A stretch of DNA of 64,000 bases. Source: Chitinophaga polysaccharea (GTDB taxonomy: Bacteria > Bacteroidota > Bacteroidia > Chitinophagales > Chitinophagaceae). Below are positions 62,386 to 64,000 of this stretch, in pieces. Positions within the stretch are counted from its first letter, which is position 1, and every line of letters starts with the position of its first letter. The position numbers were made by a program, and so were the translations under genes. The stretch is from the NCBI RefSeq assembly GCF_007829335.1, contig NZ_VIWO01000001.1, positions 1,302,001 through 1,366,000 on the forward strand, in the 5' to 3' direction. The notes below the pieces were generated by a model. The model did no database searches and was not told the DNA's origin. It saw nothing but the letters and a program-made list of their open reading frames with translations.

Positions 62386-62826
62386 ATGCAAAAGTTATTC
62401 ATCCTGGTCTGCTGCCTGTTAGGAAGTAGTTGGGCAATGGCCCAGGACAACAGCGTGGCCACTAACGGTGGCGTAAGAGTGGTAAAAGATAGCCGGCTGG
62501 ATGTGCTGATTAAAAAGCAGATCTATATCAATACCCTGGCTATCCGCAACCAATCCGGTTTCCGGGTACAGGTAATTTCCACCAACAAACGTGGCGATGC
62601 CAATGAGGCCAAGGCGAAGGTGATGCAGCTTTTTTCCGACTATCGTACCTATCTTGATTATCAAGCCCCCTATTTTAAAGTGCGCGTAGGCGATTTCAAA
62701 ACCCGTGAAGAGGCCACCGAATTACGGGACAAATTATCCGACCTGTTTTCAGGAGGTGTATTTGTAGTACCTGCCATTATTAACGTGACACTGGATAAAG
62801 AACTATCGAATGAAGAATCGAATTAA
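62386..62826 (+). CDS. SPOR-domain protein, exported
   Basis: A 146-residue exported protein with signal MQKLFILVCCLLGSSWAMAQ and a C-terminal SPOR domain (about 45-125). FRVQVISTNKRGDANEAKAKV, YQAPYFKVRVGDFKTREEA and LSDLFSGGVFVVPAIIN show the paired beta-alpha-beta repeats that bind denuded peptidoglycan. It is probably a periplasmic wall-binding protein active near division or remodelling sites. Its last 17 bases overlap the M20 gene, so the two are translationally coupled. Confidence 0.88.
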   Translation: MQKLFILVCCLLGSSWAMAQDNSVATNGGVRVVKDSRLDVLIKKQIYINTLAIRNQSGFRVQVISTNKRGDANEAKAKVMQLFSDYRTYLDYQAPYFKVRVGDFKTREEATELRDKLSDLFSGGVFVVPAIINVTLDKELSNEESN

Positions 62827-63985
62827 AGAGTTGGCGAAGGCATATGCGCCCGAGTTTACCGCTGTGAGGCGCCATCTGCATTCCCACCCCGAACTGTCTT
62901 TCCAGGAATTTAAGACCACTGCGTTTATCCAGGAACAGCTCACCGCCTTTGGCGTCCCTTTCCAGGCAGGTATTGCCGGAACGGGTATTATAGCGCTCAT
63001 TGAAGGTAAAAACCCCGCTTCCAAAGTGATTGCCCTGCGTGCCGATATCGATGCGCTGCCCATTACCGAAGCCAATGAAGTATCCTACAAATCTACCAAC
63101 CCGGGCGTCATGCATGCCTGCGGACACGATGTACACACCTCCTGTGTACTGGGTGCTACTAAGATACTGAACGAGTTAAAAGATCAGTTTGAAGGCACCA
63201 TTAAAGTACTGTTTCAGCCGGGTGAAGAAAAACACCCAGGTGGCGCCAGTATTATGATTGAAGAAGGCGCATTGGAAAATCCACGCCCCGACGCTATTTT
63301 GGGATTACATGTGCACCCTTCCCTGGAAGTAGGTAAATTGGGATTTCGTGCCGGCAAATACATGGCCAGCGCCGATGAAATTTACATCACTATAAAAGGT
63401 AAAGGTGGTCATGCGGCACAACCACATCTTACTGTAGATACCATCCTGGTAGCATCTCAGCTAGTGGTAAGCCTTCAACAGATTATCTCCCGTAATAACA
63501 ATCCTTTTTCACCCTCCGTATTATCTATCTGTGCCTTCAATGGCGGATTTACTACCAACGTAATCCCCAGCGAAGTAAAGCTGATGGGTACTTTCAGAGC
63601 TATGGATGAAACCTGGCGGTTTAAAGCGCATGAGCTGATCCGCAAACAGGCCATCGGCATCGCCGAAGCGATGGGGGCTGAAATAGATATTGAAATATTG
63701 GTTGGGTATCCTACTTTATACAACAATGAAGTAGTTACCAGCAAAGCCAGGAACTTTGCCACCGACTACCTGGGCAAAGAACTGGTGGGAGATACAGAAA
63801 TCCGGATGGGCGCAGAAGACTTTGCGTTCTATTCGCAGGTAGTACCGGCCTGCTTTTTCCGGCTGGGTACCGGCAATATAGCCAGGGGTATTACTTCCGG
63901 CGTACACACGCCCACTTTCGATATAGATGAACAGGCGATTGAGGTAGGCATGGGTACTATGGCCTATTTAGCTACACAGTTCTAA
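62810..63985 (+). CDS. M20-family amidohydrolase (N-acyl-amino-acid hydrolase-like)
   Basis: A 391-residue cytoplasmic M20D metallopeptidase/amidohydrolase of the hippurate hydrolase / N-acetyl-amino-acid deacetylase type. The di-metal site is visible in HACGHDVHTS (near 100-106), the catalytic Glu pair in QPGEEKHPGGA, and further ligands in GLHVHPSLEVG and MGAEDFAFYSQ. The lid-domain segment GKGGHAAQPHLTVDTI is characteristic. N-terminal FTAVRRHLHSHPELSFQE matches the family. The gene ends 15 bases before the window edge and is complete. The substrate is an N-acyl amino acid or peptide; which one cannot be told. Confidence 0.93.
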   Translation: MKNRIKELAKAYAPEFTAVRRHLHSHPELSFQEFKTTAFIQEQLTAFGVPFQAGIAGTGIIALIEGKNPASKVIALRADIDALPITEANEVSYKSTNPGVMHACGHDVHTSCVLGATKILNELKDQFEGTIKVLFQPGEEKHPGGASIMIEEGALENPRPDAILGLHVHPSLEVGKLGFRAGKYMASADEIYITIKGKGGHAAQPHLTVDTILVASQLVVSLQQIISRNNNPFSPSVLSICAFNGGFTTNVIPSEVKLMGTFRAMDETWRFKAHELIRKQAIGIAEAMGAEIDIEILVGYPTLYNNEVVTSKARNFATDYLGKELVGDTEIRMGAEDFAFYSQVVPACFFRLGTGNIARGITSGVHTPTFDIDEQAIEVGMGTMAYLATQF

Positions 63986-64000
63986 AGATATGTATATGAT

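Overview
The window looks like chromosomal DNA from a Bacteroidota bacterium, most likely Chitinophagaceae and close to Chitinophaga. This rests on the mreBCD-mrdA-rodA block with a short-loop Bacteroidota MreB, TAnnTTTG-type -7 promoter boxes and few Shine-Dalgarno sites, the DUF6048/DUF6452 pair, two GH92 mannosidases, fragments of SusC and SusD genes, and ThuA/glucose-dehydrogenase/cytochrome c fusion architecture. No rRNA, tRNA, CRISPR array, intact insertion sequence or prophage was seen.

Layout. 0.2-7.6 kb: purD, then the rod-shape/elongasome operon mreB-mreC-mreD-mrdA-rodA. 7.7-9.8 kb: a small + strand cluster (metallo-beta-lactamase-fold hydrolase, AraC regulator, NTF2-like protein). 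9.8-11.7 kb (- strand): ECF sigma factor, a membrane protein with a repeated YF-LP motif, and a Spy-like periplasmic protein. 11.9-14.9 kb (-): rfbA, galE and an orphan transketolase C-terminal half. 15.0-16.7 kb (-): DUF47/PiT phosphate uptake pair. 16.9-23.4 kb: LpxH-like phosphoesterase, a hypothetical, a YHS lipoprotein, an M13 peptidase, a membrane protein, a truncated globin and rarA. 23.4-34.4 kb: pbpC and a bacterial alpha-2-macroglobulin, separated by a dehalogenase-like hydrolase and a SusD gene relic, then a ModF-like twin ATPase. 34.5-41.9 kb: elaA, DUF6048, DUF6452, uvrA, fabF and a fatty acid desaturase. 42.2-48.2 kb: LacI regulator plus two secreted GH92 alpha-mannosidases, followed by a SusC relic. 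48.5-57.6 kb (-): a sugar-oxidation operon. 58.3-64 kb: secA, deoC, a SPOR protein and an M20 amidohydrolase.

The most interesting locus is the 48.5-57.6 kb operon. It encodes an MFS importer, a Gfo/Idh/MocA dehydrogenase, a TIM-barrel isomerase/lyase, a lipoprotein cytochrome c, a secreted DUF1080 protein, a secreted ThuA protein, and a 1137-residue lipoprotein fusing ThuA, PQQ-type sugar dehydrogenase, PKD, cytochrome c and CBM6-like domains. Together these fit oxidative (keto-sugar) glycoside breakdown split between the cell envelope and the cytoplasm.

Two other themes recur. First, long hairpins whose arms are built from AAAGC-type units sit directly on stop codons. The copies after fabF and after the DUF1080 gene are clearly homologous, including their loops. 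Second, the window has no intact SusC/SusD gene, but gaps hold two clear decayed SusC/SusD fragments and one possible third, each next to a terminator hairpin.
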